DNA of 64,000 nt from positions 5,532,935 to 5,596,934 of the forward strand of contig NC_058338.1 of assembly GCF_905475395.1 (NCBI RefSeq). Direction: 5' to 3'. Under the pieces are notes generated by a model that saw nothing but the letters and a program-made list of their open reading frames with translations, was not told the DNA's origin and did no database searches. Origin of the DNA: Chrysoperla carnea (taxonomy: Eukaryota > Arthropoda > Insecta > Neuroptera > Chrysopidae). The translations under genes and the position numbers were made by a program. Below are positions 24,381-36,520 of the stretch, piece after piece. Positions within the stretch are counted from its first letter, which is position 1. The number at the start of each line of letters is the position of its first letter.

Positions 24381-24432
24381 AAATTAATCACGTCGTCCTA
24401 TAAGCCGCCCTGGAGGCTTCAGCCTCGTTCTG
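24381..24432 (+). CDS. Candidate exon of the unrecognised gene (uncertain)
   Basis: A GC-richer patch ends in a consensus donor, CTG|GTAAGT, at 24433. In the frame set by the next exon it reads SSYKPPWRLQPRS and leaves one base. The exon at 29419 starts with two bases of a codon, so the phases match (…PRS|GATVV). The problem is at the other end: there is a stop (TAA 24378-24380), no in-frame ATG and no AG acceptor between that stop and the patch. It could be an untranslated leader exon that fits by chance, or begin at a non-AUG codon. Confidence 0.35.
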
Positions 24433-26639
24433 GTAAGTTTCTAAATTTTATTAATATTTCATATTTATCATTAATTTTAAAATTCTCTAATAGTTCCTAA
24501 GAAAAAATTTTTCCCTGCCATTATTATCTAGTCATCAGGCATTTTATTACAGAATTCTATCCCTAAATTTTTCTAGAGATCAAATTAGTAAACGATTGAA
24601 GTGGCGAAAAACTGTTTTGATAAATTTTTATCTTAGCGACTTTTTGCGTAATATGGAGGTTAATGACAGAGTGAACGCAAGTGCCAAAAAACCTGCAAAC
24701 TCTTGCTAAATTGACCTTCGTTAAAGGAATGGCCATCCAGGATGAAAATGTTTTCACTCTCTAAATCACAAATTAAAAACTCTTTAATGTTAACAATATG
24801 TCAACGTTTTTTAGATACAACGTTTGATTACGTTAAAAAAAACGTTGTTTTTTTTTTAATAATTTTGGCAAATGTTCCTCAAGGCTAATTATAGAACAGA
24901 TGTTTACTAAATAATTTTCATTAGCACGTGCGTAATTTACGTTTATAATCATTGTCTACGATTAGCAAATAAAAAAATGTAATTGTTTTTGTTAAAAAGT
25001 TTCCAAAACATTTTGAACGCGTTTTAAATTCGTTTCAACATTTAAAGGAATAGTTGAACTTTGCTCATTAGAGGCAGTATATTTGGCTTACTATAATATA
25101 TTTTCTTTCCAAAAGGTTTTGAAAAATCAGGAATTATCGGGGGACATGGTTTGTTGGAAATTATTACAAAAATCAGGGCTTAAATTTCCCTGACTTCATT
25201 CGACGACAAAATATGACCGATTCTAGAGATACTGCAGAAAATCTCTCTAAAATGTAAGGCTTTATACAGGATTTCAGGTGATATCTTAGAAAAACATATA
25301 CATATATATATACAATTTATATCTCGGAAACGTTTCCAGCGATTTTCGTAAAAATTAGTATGCAGATAGATTTCATTTTAAAAAAAACGTCGGTTTATTC
25401 GCGTTTTCAGGGAAAACTGAAACATTGATTGCAAAATGAGACTCTTCCTGACATCTATTGGTGACGAAATAAAGTACATTACCGGGACATTCAATTGGTA
25501 TTTGTGTAAAGACATTTTAAATGGTTCTTATATTAGTGTTAAAATTTGTATCTTTTTAACTAAAAAAATACCGAGTTAAGCTTCGTCATCCAGATACTAT
25601 CGCCAAATCAACGCGATTTTCGTATTTTTCAGGTCAAAATTACTTTATGTAACGAATTTTATCAAATACCGAAAGAAAAATTTTTGCCTCCAATTTCGAT
25701 AGAACTCAATACATAAGGTAATTTTTTTCGAAGAACGATTTCTAGGATCGATTCCAAATAATTTCTTAGAAATTATCTGTCTAATAGTCTTATATCTATC
25801 TAACAATATGTCTAGAAAATAAAAAAAAAACAAGCATTATCATTGACCATTTAACATACCGAGGTATCGCCCTGGATTTCGGGGAAATTTTTCGTATTTT
25901 CGTTTACATCTTATCTCATTTAGTAAGTAAAATATTTTAGATTTAGTTATTTGATTATTTCAACGACCAATCATTAGAAAATAGAAAATTAATATGAAAT
26001 CGAGAATAATGAGTTTTAAACATAAACATCAATTTTATTTTTGGTGTACAGATTTATATAAAAACTTAAATTATACATCTTTATAAATTTTCCACAGTTA
26101 AATATGTAAACAATTAAAAGATATATATTTAAAAGAGTGCCAAACTATAAATTACATGAATTCTTGAACTAAAAAAAATGATTTAAAAAGAAAAAAAAAC
26201 AACTTTATTAAGAACAAGCTTTTATTGTACTGATACTATAAAGTATAAAATAATTATTTCTCTCTTATACATGACCATCTGTAAAAACTGGACGCACTCA
26301 ATTTGAAATAAAAGAATGATTCCGAGTGTCTCAAGCTTTTACAACAGTCATGTATCGCATCGCAAGTATTTGAAATGTTTTTGCAAATTATCACAAGAAT
26401 TACTTCTCAATTAGTCAATCATTGCGACCATAACATGAGTCAGAATTTGTCATGCCAATCCAAAATACCTACGTAATATACCAATTTTTCCTTAACATTC
26501 AAAATTTAATTTAGTGAAGAAAAAAAAAATGAAATTCTGCCAAATTAAATTTCATTTTTATTGCTCTCTCTAAATAATTGTTTATAAAATTGATATTAAT
26601 GTTTTTGGAAATATTAAATTAAATTAAATAAGTTACAAA

Positions 26640-27465
26640 TATTTATATACATTGTATAATTATAAGGTTGTTTACAAAATTTATAAACATGAAGATTGGA
26701 ATAATTTTGGGTCTCTTAGGCTCTAATTTTAAGATGTTTAAACGCAGTCTTTTTGGTGCACTCTGTTGACGACGTATGTGAGCTGTCAGTTGGTGATAGT
26801 TCAATGTAATGCTTACTATATGTGTAATACCCACGTATGTTGTAATTATAGTACATATCCATGGTAATATCATACAACATATAAGTAATGAATACCATAC
26901 AGTATGTCAACAATTCTGACAAGCCAAATACTATAATGTCTTTGAAATTCGCCCTCTTTGAGAACAACCTGTTATCCGAAGGGGAGACGTCTGTAGTTTT
27001 GATCAGATGAAGCTGGAGAATTCTGTCGAGGCCAGATGTCACGCAGAAAGCCCATAGCTTCTCCGTCGGAATCCGTAGGTAAGATTGATGAATCTAAGGT
27101 TTCGAATCCGAACATTCTGAATCTGAGGCAATAACGTGTATGAAGATTTCACCGTCCTCTATAAAGGCCTTACAAGTGGGATCATCAGAGATCCCCATGT
27201 TATGAAGGTAATAGTTCAGTCGAGTGTCCCGTAAAGAGTCCCACCACCCTTCTCAACTGTGCTCTAGTAAATTTCAGCTCGGTCGAATGGCCTAGTACAC
27301 AATTTGATCTGTTACATGCCCTGCGCAAAGTCCCAGTAATCAAGATGGGCTTGTTTTGGTAATTCCTTTATTCGGTAAATTACGGAACTTCTTGCTATGG
27401 GAATAACAGGCTTAGGTGAAAGGGGCATTTCAGACGCCAGAGTGGCTCGGTACCCAGATTAGCCT
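26640..27465 (-). pseudogene. Non-LTR retrotransposon ORF2 C-terminal remnant with RNase H motif
   Basis: On the minus strand, frames broken by stops and shifts encode WVPSHSGV (about 27437-27460), the conserved C-terminal motif of RNase H. This is followed by a zinc-knuckle-like tail (about 27130-27260: SDDPTCKAF..) and PTEKLWAFCVTSGLDRIL. This order matches the end of ORF2 in jockey/R1/I-group retrotransposons. The segment 26643-27042 is the extreme tail and 3' flank; its two overlapping open frames are remnants, not a gene. A related remnant is at 54119-54560. Confidence 0.7.
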
Positions 27466-27629
27466 AACGGTAGTGTACTAGTTCTTACCAATTCTTATTG
27501 ATTGATTTATTCAGATTTATCATCGGAGATATCCTGATATATGTGGATGAACGAATTAATGAGAGACTCATTTTTATAAGGGTTGTGAAATATGTCTGGA
27601 ATAAAATTTATCGATCGTTTGTTCTATTA

Positions 27630-28131
27630 CTGGCTTGATACCCGCCCGTTTCACTTGGCTTAAAAGTAAAAACCATCGCTTTATAGCCTCCACCTGACTT
27701 GATCTCACTTATCCCCCTTCCATAGCACTTGTAGGGATTGTTTTACGTGCTAAAAGATATGCACAGTTTTCTATTTCTTAAATTGTAAAATAGTAATAAT
27801 TCATTGAGTATATCAGAAAAGGTGGATATGAATTGTTTGTCATTTACTATTTTAAATTTTTACAGAAATTCTTAATTTATGGTTCAAAATGATGATCAAT
27901 CATTATGAACCATAAAGATTTCTGTAAAAATTTAAAATAATAAATGTCAGATTAAATTTAATTTTTTTTTTTAAATTTTTAAATTTTTATAAATTATAGC
28001 TCATATGTTACACTGATGTATGAGCTATATTGCTGTACAGTTTCATTAAAATCCATTCGCTAGTTTTTGCGTGAAAGCGTATCAAACAAACAAACAAACA
28101 TCCTTACTTTCACATTTATAATATATAGAGA
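27630..28131 (-). mobile_element. Non-autonomous Helitron, 502 bases, reverse
   Basis: On the minus strand it starts TCTCTATATATTATAAATG after an A (28131). The 5' part has GTTTGTTTGTTTGATACGC and the ACGCTTTCACGC motif seen in insect Helitrons. It ends GGGCGGGTATCAAGCCAG before a T at 27630; the final CTAG is changed to CCAG. The hairpin GCC..GGC precedes it. The 3' half matches the copy at 15890-16471, but the 5' end is of a different type, so the two share only the 3' part. Confidence 0.75.
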
Positions 28132-28587
28132 TTTTCTGAAGCATATGAATAAAAACTAAAGAATCACCCTGGTGTTATATGTTTTATATTAAAATTAGTT
28201 GTAACGCACGTGTTTTAAAATTTTTCGTTGTTTACATGAGAATGTTTGAATCAGAGTGCTTGAAATAAAAAAATAAGTATACAATACATACAAAAATACA
28301 ATACACAAATACACACCCAGGAACATGATTAGTTGTCATTATGCCATTTATTTTTTTTATATTTTTGTTCAGGAAAAAATAATGAATAAATCATGTATAA
28401 TTTTTCTGTTTAAAATTTGTTTACTTTTAATGTGTGGAAGTGTGTAGAATGAAGATTATTATATCCGCATTTTCTTGTTACGATTAGATTATTTGATGTA
28501 TTTTAAATTACATATAGAATAATTATACAGGAGTGTCAATTTACAATAATGACTCTTACAAACATTTACATAATTATGTATATAAAA

Positions 28588-29245
28588 CTAGCAGCCAAAG
28601 CCGGCGTTGCTCGAGTTAAAAACATCGCATGTTTATGGATTTCTATAATTAAACCCGAGAGAAAGATTCTATTCTATTCTATAAGCTTCTACTGTCCTTT
28701 TTCTTGTTAGAAAATCGTTAAATTTAGTAAAATTTATATCCAGACAGAATATTTTAACATAAATAGCTTACTTTTGACAATGAAACTCATGAAAAAACAC
28801 TAAACTTGGTTGAAATTAAAAGATTTAAATTTCGGAAGAAGGCCCAGAAAGTTCGTGTTCGGTTCTGGCTTGATAGTTCTACTGGTCGTCGAGAGATGGC
28901 GCTAACAGCTCTCGGCAGTCAGTTTAAAGTTGATCATAATTATAGTTGTCGGTTTAAAAAAACTTTCTAGATCATTTTCTAGAACTTTTTAGAATTTTCT
29001 AGAAAATTTCGAATCGATTTTGACTGTTACACCCATTTTGGAACTTTCTAGATCATTCCAGAAATTTGTTCTGAAAATTTCCGAAAGTTCACATGAATAA
29101 CCAAAGGACAGCTATGTATTTTTTCACATTTTTTCCACCTTCAACCACCCACCGCAACCAAACTCCCTTAATTTCACCAGGAGGCCAAGGGGTATTTATC
29201 GCCCCAACAGGAAATTGATTGGAGTTGACCCTGAGAAAACCTTGC
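28588..29245 (+). repeat. Interspersed repeat E, copy 1
   Basis: About 660 bases shared with 45725-46425. It begins near CTAGCAGCCAAAGCCGG and includes TCGGAAGAAGGCCCAGAAAG, CTGGTCGTCGAGAGATGGCG and CCAAGGGGTATTTATCG. No clear inverted ends or target duplication were seen. Short open frames in either copy are not shared intact, so it is non-coding or decayed. Class unknown. Confidence 0.65.
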
Positions 29246-29418
29246 CTTGATTAATTGTAATCCGCAGTATTTTTAACTCTTAAGCCCCCCGTCCATATTC
29301 TCTCGTAGTATCTTCGCCGAATTTACTCGCGAAAGTATGTTAAAGTAAAACAGTCATTACGACACTCTCGCCTTACTTCGCAATAGGGTTTTTAAAGAGG
29401 AATTGTTTTCTTTTACAG

Positions 29419-29678
29419 GGGCAACAGTTGTCACAACAAACAATCGAAAGTTTGCTGTAATACCTGTAAATGCTGATCCACTTAGTAGTGGATATGGCAA
29501 TTTACCGCAACAATCGTCGCCGGCACTGCCACGTGCACGGCCACAAAAATTACCGTTCGCATCTATACCGGAGGATCATCCTTTACATGTAGAGCCACGA
29601 CCACCACGCAGTCGTTCGGAAAGTCCCGAACCGAACGATTGGGATTTTGAAGGAGATATTAATCAAATCGATGATGGG
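29419..29678 (+). CDS. Internal coding exon of an unrecognised gene
   Basis: A 260-base exon between acceptor TTTTCTTTTACAG (ending 29418) and donor GTAAGT at 29679. It starts with the last two bases of a codon and ends on a codon boundary. The peptide includes NNRKFAVIPVNADPLSSGYG, then a Pro/Arg-rich stretch (PALPRARPQKLPF, RPPRSRSESPEP) and an acidic end (NDWDFEGDINQIDDG). GC content is much higher than in the flanking introns. There is no methionine, so upstream coding sequence is needed; 24381-24432 is a phase-compatible candidate. I do not recognise the protein. Being disordered and charged, it looks like a linker or N-terminal region of a larger protein. Confidence 0.7.
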
Positions 29679-29910
29679 GTAAGTAAAAATATTTGTTTAT
29701 TATAAGAAGTAAATTTTCAAGCTAATATTCAATTGTTTATTCCTATTTTTGGGTCGAATTATGCGAAAACAAGAAATATTTTTATTTGTAACTACAGTTT
29801 TTTCTTCTTTTGATAAAATAATAAAGAAATAACAGAATATTTAACATTGGTGATAAAAATTAGGCAGGTCCGTAACTAGAGCGTGCCAAAGGAGGCACCC
29901 AAATTTTCAA

Positions 29911-30923
29911 TTTTCACAAATTTGAAAAGTATGACCCAAATTTAGTAGGATTACATACTTGGTTTATCAAAATTGGATAAAATTTGGATGTGACAGAGAA
30001 AAATTAAATTTTTTGGATTCTGATGACGTCATAAAGTTAAAAAATTTGATTTTTTTGATAATACAGGCAAATTTTATCCGATTTTGTTGGAATTTTTTTT
30101 AAAACCCACTAATTTTGGGTCATTCTTTTCAGCTGTGATGCCCGTTTTTCACTAGCTATCACTTTTGTGCTTAATTCCGGGACCAGGACTCCACATTCTT
30201 GAAACCAATTAGAGCTAGGTTAATTTTGATCACAAATTTGAAAAGTATGACCCAAATTTAGTAGGATTACATACTTGGTTTATCAAAATTGGATAAAATT
30301 CGGATGTGATAGAGCAAAATTAAATTTTTTGGATTCTGATGACGTCATCAAGTTAAAAAATTTGATTTTTTTGATAACACAGGCAAATTTGATTTTATTT
30401 TATTGGAATTTTTTTTGAAACCCACTAATTTTGGGTCATTCTTTTCCGCTGTGATGCCAGTTTTTCTCTAGCTATCACTTTTGTGCTTAATTCCGGCACC
30501 AAGACTCCGCATTCAGGAAACCAATTAGAGCTAGGTTAATTTTGATCACAAATTTGAAAAGTATGACCCAAATTTAGTAGGATTACATACTTGGTTTATC
30601 AAAATTGGATAAAATTTGGATGTGATAGAGCAAAATTAAATTTTTTGGATTCTGATGACGTCATCAAGTTAAAAAATTCGATTTTTTTGATAACTCAAGC
30701 AAATTTGATCCGATTTTATTGGAATTTTTTTTGAAACCCACTAATTTTGGGTCATTCTTTTCAGCTGTGATGTCAGTTTTTCGCTAGCTGTCACTTATGT
30801 GCTTAATTCCGGGACCAGGACTCCAAATTATTGAAACCTATTAGAGCTAGGTTAATTTTGATCACAAATTTGAAAAATTTGACCCAAATTTAGTAGGATT
30901 ACATACTTGGTTTATCAAAATTG
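29911..30923 (+). repeat. 316-base satellite, array 2 (~3.2 units)
   Basis: Same unit as at 17638-18905, starting mid-unit at CACAAATTTGAAAAGTATG and ending at TATCAAAATTG. The palindrome TGATGACGTCATCA is intact in two units and changed to TGATGACGTCATAA in the first. Units differ from array 1 at shared sites (for example GGGTCATTC in place of GAGTCATTC), so the arrays have evolved separately. It begins 233 bases after the exon donor at 29679. Confidence 0.9.
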
Positions 30924-32598
30924 TAGAGCTTTACTTTGTGGAACTCTATAATTAATGATTTGAAGAAAAAACTTTCAATTTTCTTCAAAATCTAAAATAA
31001 TAACGTTGTGTAAAAAAATTTCGTATTTTGACGATACAATTAAAAAAAATTAATCTTTGGACTTATACACTGAAAGATTTATTCTAAAAATAATGAATAG
31101 AAGGTAATTATTAATCACGTTTTAATAAGAAATGTAAATAAAGATTATCATTTATTGTCTAAATTCTGAAAATACATTGTCAACAATTATATCTAATAAG
31201 TACTTACCTAAAAACAATATTATTCCTAAATATTTTAAGAGAAAAAATAAAAACAAAATAAAGGATTTAAAAATTAAGTAATTAGTAAACACAAAAATTC
31301 CACGTGATTTTTCATAAAATGAAAATAGATCTTTTTAGTTAGAATTTAAAAGAAAGAAATAATATTTAAATTTTAAACTCACATCTGTATCATGAACAAG
31401 CATGTTATGTTAGTTTAAACTTTTAAAGACACGCGCGTTCTCATTTTACAGTGTCGACCTCCAACGGTGTTTTTAATAAACAATAAAACTACAAGTTAAA
31501 ATGATCAGCTGGGAAAGTAGTCACCGGGATGCCTTATTCCAAATAAGTATTTCTAACTACTGTCATTTTTATGATACAAAATCAAAATAATTTAATGCAT
31601 ATTTCAATCTTTAGCACATATCTACACGCTAGAGGAGCCTACAAGTGCACCATTTTTTATCATGCCTTTTTTTTTATACAAAAAGACATTTTTATATATT
31701 TTTTTATTAAAAAAACAGCACAATGTTTGATCTGAGCCACGTTTACATGAAGCCTAAAAAGTGTTTTTTTTAATTAAAACAATAAAAAATACTGTAATTT
31801 AAGTGTAATATTATTTAAGTGCTAATCAAAATTTTTTAAATGTGAAGTTTTCCCAAAAAAATAAACTTTGTGAGGTGTTTTTCTCAGTGTGTGTGGTTTG
31901 TTTATAAGTGAAATTTTTTTTAAATGTTTTTTTTTGTGTGTGAAATTTGAAAGGTTTGTTCTAATTTTTATTTGGCAATTTATTTCTATGGCAAGTGATT
32001 TAGATTTAACCTCAAAAAAAATAACTTTCTATTGATCTGTGTATAGTCATGGAAAATTCATGGAAATTGTTTTTTTATTTAAAGGGTGTGTACAAGAGAT
32101 TGCAAGTAATTCTAGGACAAACGAAGCTTAATTAAGTAATTATTTACGTTTACGAATATGAAAGAGAAATGAATAAAAATTAGTAGATATTTATTATAAA
32201 AAGCAACCCCTCTTGTTTTATTAATAATAATTTATCGGCGACAACAGTTGTCCAAAACACATGAACTGATGATCTGATCACGTGCAGTTACAATTTGTGT
32301 TTGAGTTATTTAATATTATAAATGTTGAAACCCGTTAAATAAAATTAATGGTGCAATGTGTTTCAATTTTTTTGAGTATTAATACTGTTGCCAAGCGATT
32401 TTGTTTTGTGATTATGTAAAAAGGGTTCTTTTTTACTTGATCGTTTTCTTGTATGTGTAAGAAGAGGGGTGCTATTGAAATCACTATAAAAAAATGCAAA
32501 AAATGTCTATTGTGACTTCTGTCAAATATGAAGGCCAAGGCCATAAGATTGTTTAAAAAGCGACAGACGTCAATCTCAACGTGTGATTATTATATTAT

Positions 32599-32860
32599 AA
32601 TAATGGGGTTTAATCTCCGTTTTCTTGACATATACGCCTATATCAGAGGCCACCCACATCATTATTTGTTAATCTTTATTTATTTAACTTACAAACATAT
32701 TTTACAATTACATTTTGATGTGGGTGGAGAATGTGATCAATTCTACCGCCCCCATTAATTATATATTGTTGACACTGCCTGGATTCGAACCCGCAACCTC
32801 AGTCAATAGACTAAACGATCGGAGACTAGCGCCTTAGACCGCTCACCCACTTAGGCTCTA
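32599..32860 (-). mobile_element. tRNA-derived SINE (Leu/Ser-like head), 14-bp target duplication
   Basis: On the minus strand the head contains GTGAGCGGTCTAAGGCG (A-box region of a class II type tRNA) and B box GGTTCGAATCC. The body includes paired GATGTGGGTGG motifs, and the tail ends in ATT repeats. GATTATTATATTAT is duplicated at 32585-32598 and 32861-32874. A second, more decayed copy is at about 53844-54075. It is not a functional tRNA gene, because no acceptor stem closes around the boxes. Confidence 0.8.
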
Positions 32861-32999
32861 GATTATTATATTATTAAATATCTAGAAACTCAATTCATGT
32901 GTTTTGTTGAAAAATATAGTCTTCTAAAGTTGAAAACAACGTGTTTCGTTGGCTTAGAAAACCTTAACAGGTATAAAAATAGATTTTCATCATATATTT

Positions 33000-33370
33000 A
33001 TACCTTGCATATATGTAATATGCAAGGTATATTAAGTTTAGTCCCAAGTTTGTAACGCTTAAATATATTGATGCTAAGCAAAAAAATTTTAGTATAGATG
33101 TTTATAAAATCACTTCATTAGTCCATTTCCGGTTGTCTGTCTGTCGTCTGTCGCCTGTGGTCTGTCGTCTATCCGTCTGTCATCACGATTACTCAAAAAC
33201 GAAAAGAGATATCAAGCTGAAAATTTTATAGCTTTCTGAGGACGTAAACAGTGAGGTCAAGTTCGTAAATGAACAACATAGGTTAATTGGGTCTTGGGTC
33301 CGTAGGACCCATCTTGTAAACCGTTAGAGATAGAACAAAAGTTTAAATGTTCTCTGAAGGCCCCTAAAAA
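33000..33370 (+). repeat. Hairpin-ended repeat, forward copy, 3' truncated
   Basis: The left end is a near-perfect palindrome, ATACCTTGCATA..TATGCAAGGTAT at about 33001-33031, followed by TTAAGTTTAGTCCCAAG. It stops after GTTAGAGATAGAACAAAAG at about 33360 without the right half. It faces a reverse copy 400-900 bases away. Confidence 0.75.
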
Positions 33371-33779
33371 TTTAACTGGTTAATTATGATATAATAATGG
33401 ACAACTATACCAAGTTTCATTAAATTTTGAATGCAAAGTCTATTACCGATAGTACTACCTTAAGTACCGATAATATTGTGTACTTAATAATGTATTTGTA
33501 TTTGAATCGTGTAAATTTTTCTATTTTTAAATTCTAGCAAAAAATAATCTGAAAGTAATCATTATAAAAAACTTGAATTATTGAATAATTGTAAATGTTT
33601 TTTTTTGTTTTAATTGCTTACACAACAAAAACTTCAAGTATTAATTGTTTTAACAATTTTACATTTAAGTAAAGGAACTTTTTTTAATCGTGGTAATTTC
33701 CGATGGTAATGTGCCGATTTGTTGAATGATTTTAATACACGCATATATAAATCAAAATGATGATTCTTCCGGTTATTTT

Positions 33780-34275
33780 CTTACAATTATCTACCATGTA
33801 TAGATAGTGTTGATTACTCTATCACATTACACATACATACATGTCACACATACATAACTGATATTCCCATATACATAATACATACTATACAATTTACGCC
33901 TAATTTTCGCCCTCACGGGTAAACAGTGATGTTTACGAAAAACTGTTTCAAACAAAAGTTGTTTGATTTTGAGTAAGGAACATTTTTTACACTGAAACTT
34001 TTGTTCTATCTCTAACGGTTTATGATGTATAACCCAATTGATGTATGTTGCTCATTTACGAACTCGGCCTCACCTTATACGCCCTAAGCACGCTATAAAA
34101 ATTTCAGCTTGATATCTCTTTTCGTTTTTGAGTAATCGTGATGACAGACGGACAGACAGACAGACAACCGAAAATGGACTAATTAAGTGATTTTATGACC
34201 ACCAAAATTTTTAAGCGTTACAAACTTGGGACTAAACTTAGTATACCTTAGTATATTTCAGTACATGGTATAAAA
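33780..34275 (-). repeat. Hairpin-ended repeat, reverse copy
   Basis: Reads in reverse from the CCATGTATAGATAGTGTTG region through GCCCTCACGGGTAAACAGTG, AGTAATCGTGATGACAG and GCGTTACAAACTTGGG. It ends in the hairpin half CATGGTATA. The terminal CAATTGACTGAG motif is missing on the left. Confidence 0.75.
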
Positions 34276-34732
34276 ATGAATCCTAGTCTACAAGTCTATC
34301 CATTATCTTATGATGATGATTCGGTGATTAACCGAATTTAACCGAAATATATCAAACAAACAAAAAAGTTTAGTTATTACAATGAACTGAATTCAATAAT
34401 ATAATAAATATTGTTGAGTACTAAGTAACAACTAATTGATATTTAAAATACATACGCAAATTTAAATAACATCATTTTATGAATATTTAAATATGAGTAC
34501 ACTACAGTTCAATAAAAAATGACTCGACATGGGAATGACAAATTATAATTACATCAAATCAGTTTTTTTTTTTGCCATTTGAAAATTTATGCAATAGTTA
34601 TGTTTTTCGATTTCCTTTCAATCTTTGAAATGATTAATGTTTATTTGAAAATCAATAAATTACCTTTATTTGTAAAACTAGTTTTAAATCTTATATGCAA
34701 ATTATTTTTGAAATGTTTTGATTTTTAACCGA

Positions 34733-35396
34733 CTTCAAACAAAAAAGGATGAGGTTATCAATTCGACTGTATTATTTTTTTTTATGTATGTTACCTCAGA
34801 ACTTTCGACTGGGTGAACCGATTTTGATGATTCTTTATCTATTTGAAAGCTAGTGCTTCCCGTGTGTTCCCATTTCATTTTGGTTCAGTTCTAACAACGG
34901 CATTCATGAGAAAAGCATAAAAGTCTTAAATTTGCATTAAGTATGCACGACTAGAGGACGAATAACTCAATATCACGCCGACCGATTTTGATGATTCTTT
35001 TTTTAAGTGACAAATTAGTTAGTGTACTTGAGATTCACTAAAAATCACAAAAAAAAAAAACAAAAAGATAACCGACTTGAAAAGAAAAACTTTTCAAAAA
35101 CAAATTAATATGATTTAAAAAGTAAAAAATTAACGAAAATATAATGAAGTTAAAATTATTGTTATTTTTGGAGTCGGTGTCAGCCAAGGAAACAGCTCGG
35201 ACAGAACAGTTTGCTATATTAGACGTTAGTATCGTATAAATATGAATGTCAATATTTATCAGTATTGATACTATTGTAATATTACTCAAAAACAAGTTGT
35301 TTATGGTAAAATGTAAATTGTCTGTCGTAAAATGTCAATTGAAATGTAAACGTCTCGACTGTTAAGCGGTACGAAGTTCGCCGGGTCAGCTAGTTA
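34733..35396 (+). repeat. Interspersed repeat D, copy 1
   Basis: Starts AACCGACTTCAAAC and includes GAGGTTATCAATTCGACTGT, GTTACCTCAGAACTTTCGAC, AAGTATGCACGAC and GGAGTCGGTGTCAGCC. It may end at GCGGTACGAAGTTCGCCGGG and CAGCTAGT. It shares about 500 bases with 51772-52445. Class unknown. Confidence 0.65.
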
Positions 35397-35431
35397 ATTT
35401 TTCATGGTTTTTTTTCCCTTCATCAATTCAT

Positions 35432-36000
35432 TATATCATGTATATATGAAATATACATAGTATATTAAGTTTAGTCCCAAGTTTGTAACGCTTAAAAATA
35501 ATGATGTTAGGAAAAAAATTTTGCCATAGGTGTTCATAAAATCACCTAATTAGTCCATTTCCGGTTGTCCGTCCGTCTGTGGACGCGATAACTCAAAAAC
35601 GAAAAAAGATATCGAGCTGAAATTTTTACAGCGTACTCAGGACGTAAAAAGTGAAGTCAAGTTCGTAAATGAGCATCATAAGTCAATTGGGTCTTGGGTC
35701 CGTAGGTCCCATCTTGTAAACCGTTAGAGATAGAACAAAAGTTTAAATGTAAAAAATGTTCCTTATCAAAAATTAAACAACTTTTTTCTGAAACTTTTTT
35801 TCGTAAACATCACTGTTTACCCGTGAGGGCGCCAATTAGGCGGAAATTTTATAATATGTACTATACTTGATTATCAGTTATGTATGTGTCACATGTTTGT
35901 ATGTGTAATGTGATAAAGAAATCAACACTAACTATACATGGTATTTCAACAATTAACTCAGTCAATTGTTTGTTTTCACTTGTTTTCACCTTCAGTTCAA
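35432..36000 (+). repeat. Hairpin-ended repeat, forward copy, near full length
   Basis: About 570 bases. The left end is the imperfect hairpin ATCATGTATATATGAAATAT followed by ACATAG and TATATTAAG. It then carries GTTTAGTCCCAAG, TCCATTTCCGGTTGTCCGTC, AGATATCGAGCTGAAATTT, TGTAAACCGTTAGAGATAGA and CCGTGAGGGCGCCAATTAGG. It ends with AACAATTAACTCAGTCAATT, itself nearly palindromic. Reference copy for the family. The frames inside are not conserved between copies. Confidence 0.8.
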
Positions 36001-36520
36001 ATTTTTCCAGGTACGATTGTACACACATTTTAAAAACACTGTGCAGTGTTTTCATTAGTAAAATGTTTTGATTTACTTATGTAATAATAAATAATAATAT
36101 TGATTATAAAATATGTTTTGTTTTTAAAATTTTTTTGTGGTTTCTCATACTAAACACTTGCCATACAAATAATTTATAATTTATGTAAAAATATTATAGA
36201 GAATATTTATTATAATATTAATAAATAAAATTATATTTTACAACAAAGAGAAGTGATTCCATAAGTTTTATAAGTTAGCAGCTAGCAGCATGTGTTATTA
36301 TAAATTGTTGCGTTGCATGGATATTGATGTGATGTTTGATTTAAGAAATTATGACCTTGATTTTATTACAAAATATAAATTTAAAAAAAAAACATAACAT
36401 AATAAAACAATTATTTTGATTGATTTTATACATACTACATATTTATAATGTGTATACATTATACGTGTAGTTTATTTTTTATATTCGCAGTATTCCAAAA
36501 CTTTTGTTTATAATCTAAAT

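Larger units (their letters stand above)
24433..29418 (+). other. Intron or upstream region of the unrecognised gene
   Basis: If 24381-24432 is a real exon this is its first intron; otherwise it is upstream DNA. It contains a diverged piece of the 307-base satellite at about 25600-25760 (CAATTTCGATAGAACTCA). It also holds the RNase H retrotransposon remnant (26640-27465), a reverse Helitron (27630-28131) and repeat E (28588-29245). The remaining DNA is AT-rich, without recognisable features. Confidence 0.5.

Noticed and set aside
26643-27042. Two overlapping minus-strand frames of 76 and 108 codons
   Set aside because: They lie in the tail and 3' flank of the retrotransposon remnant, and their peptides are low-complexity except for the short retrotransposon C-terminus.
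35038-35295. 85-codon minus-strand frame
   Set aside because: Lies in repeat D; the same region in the second copy is not open in this frame.
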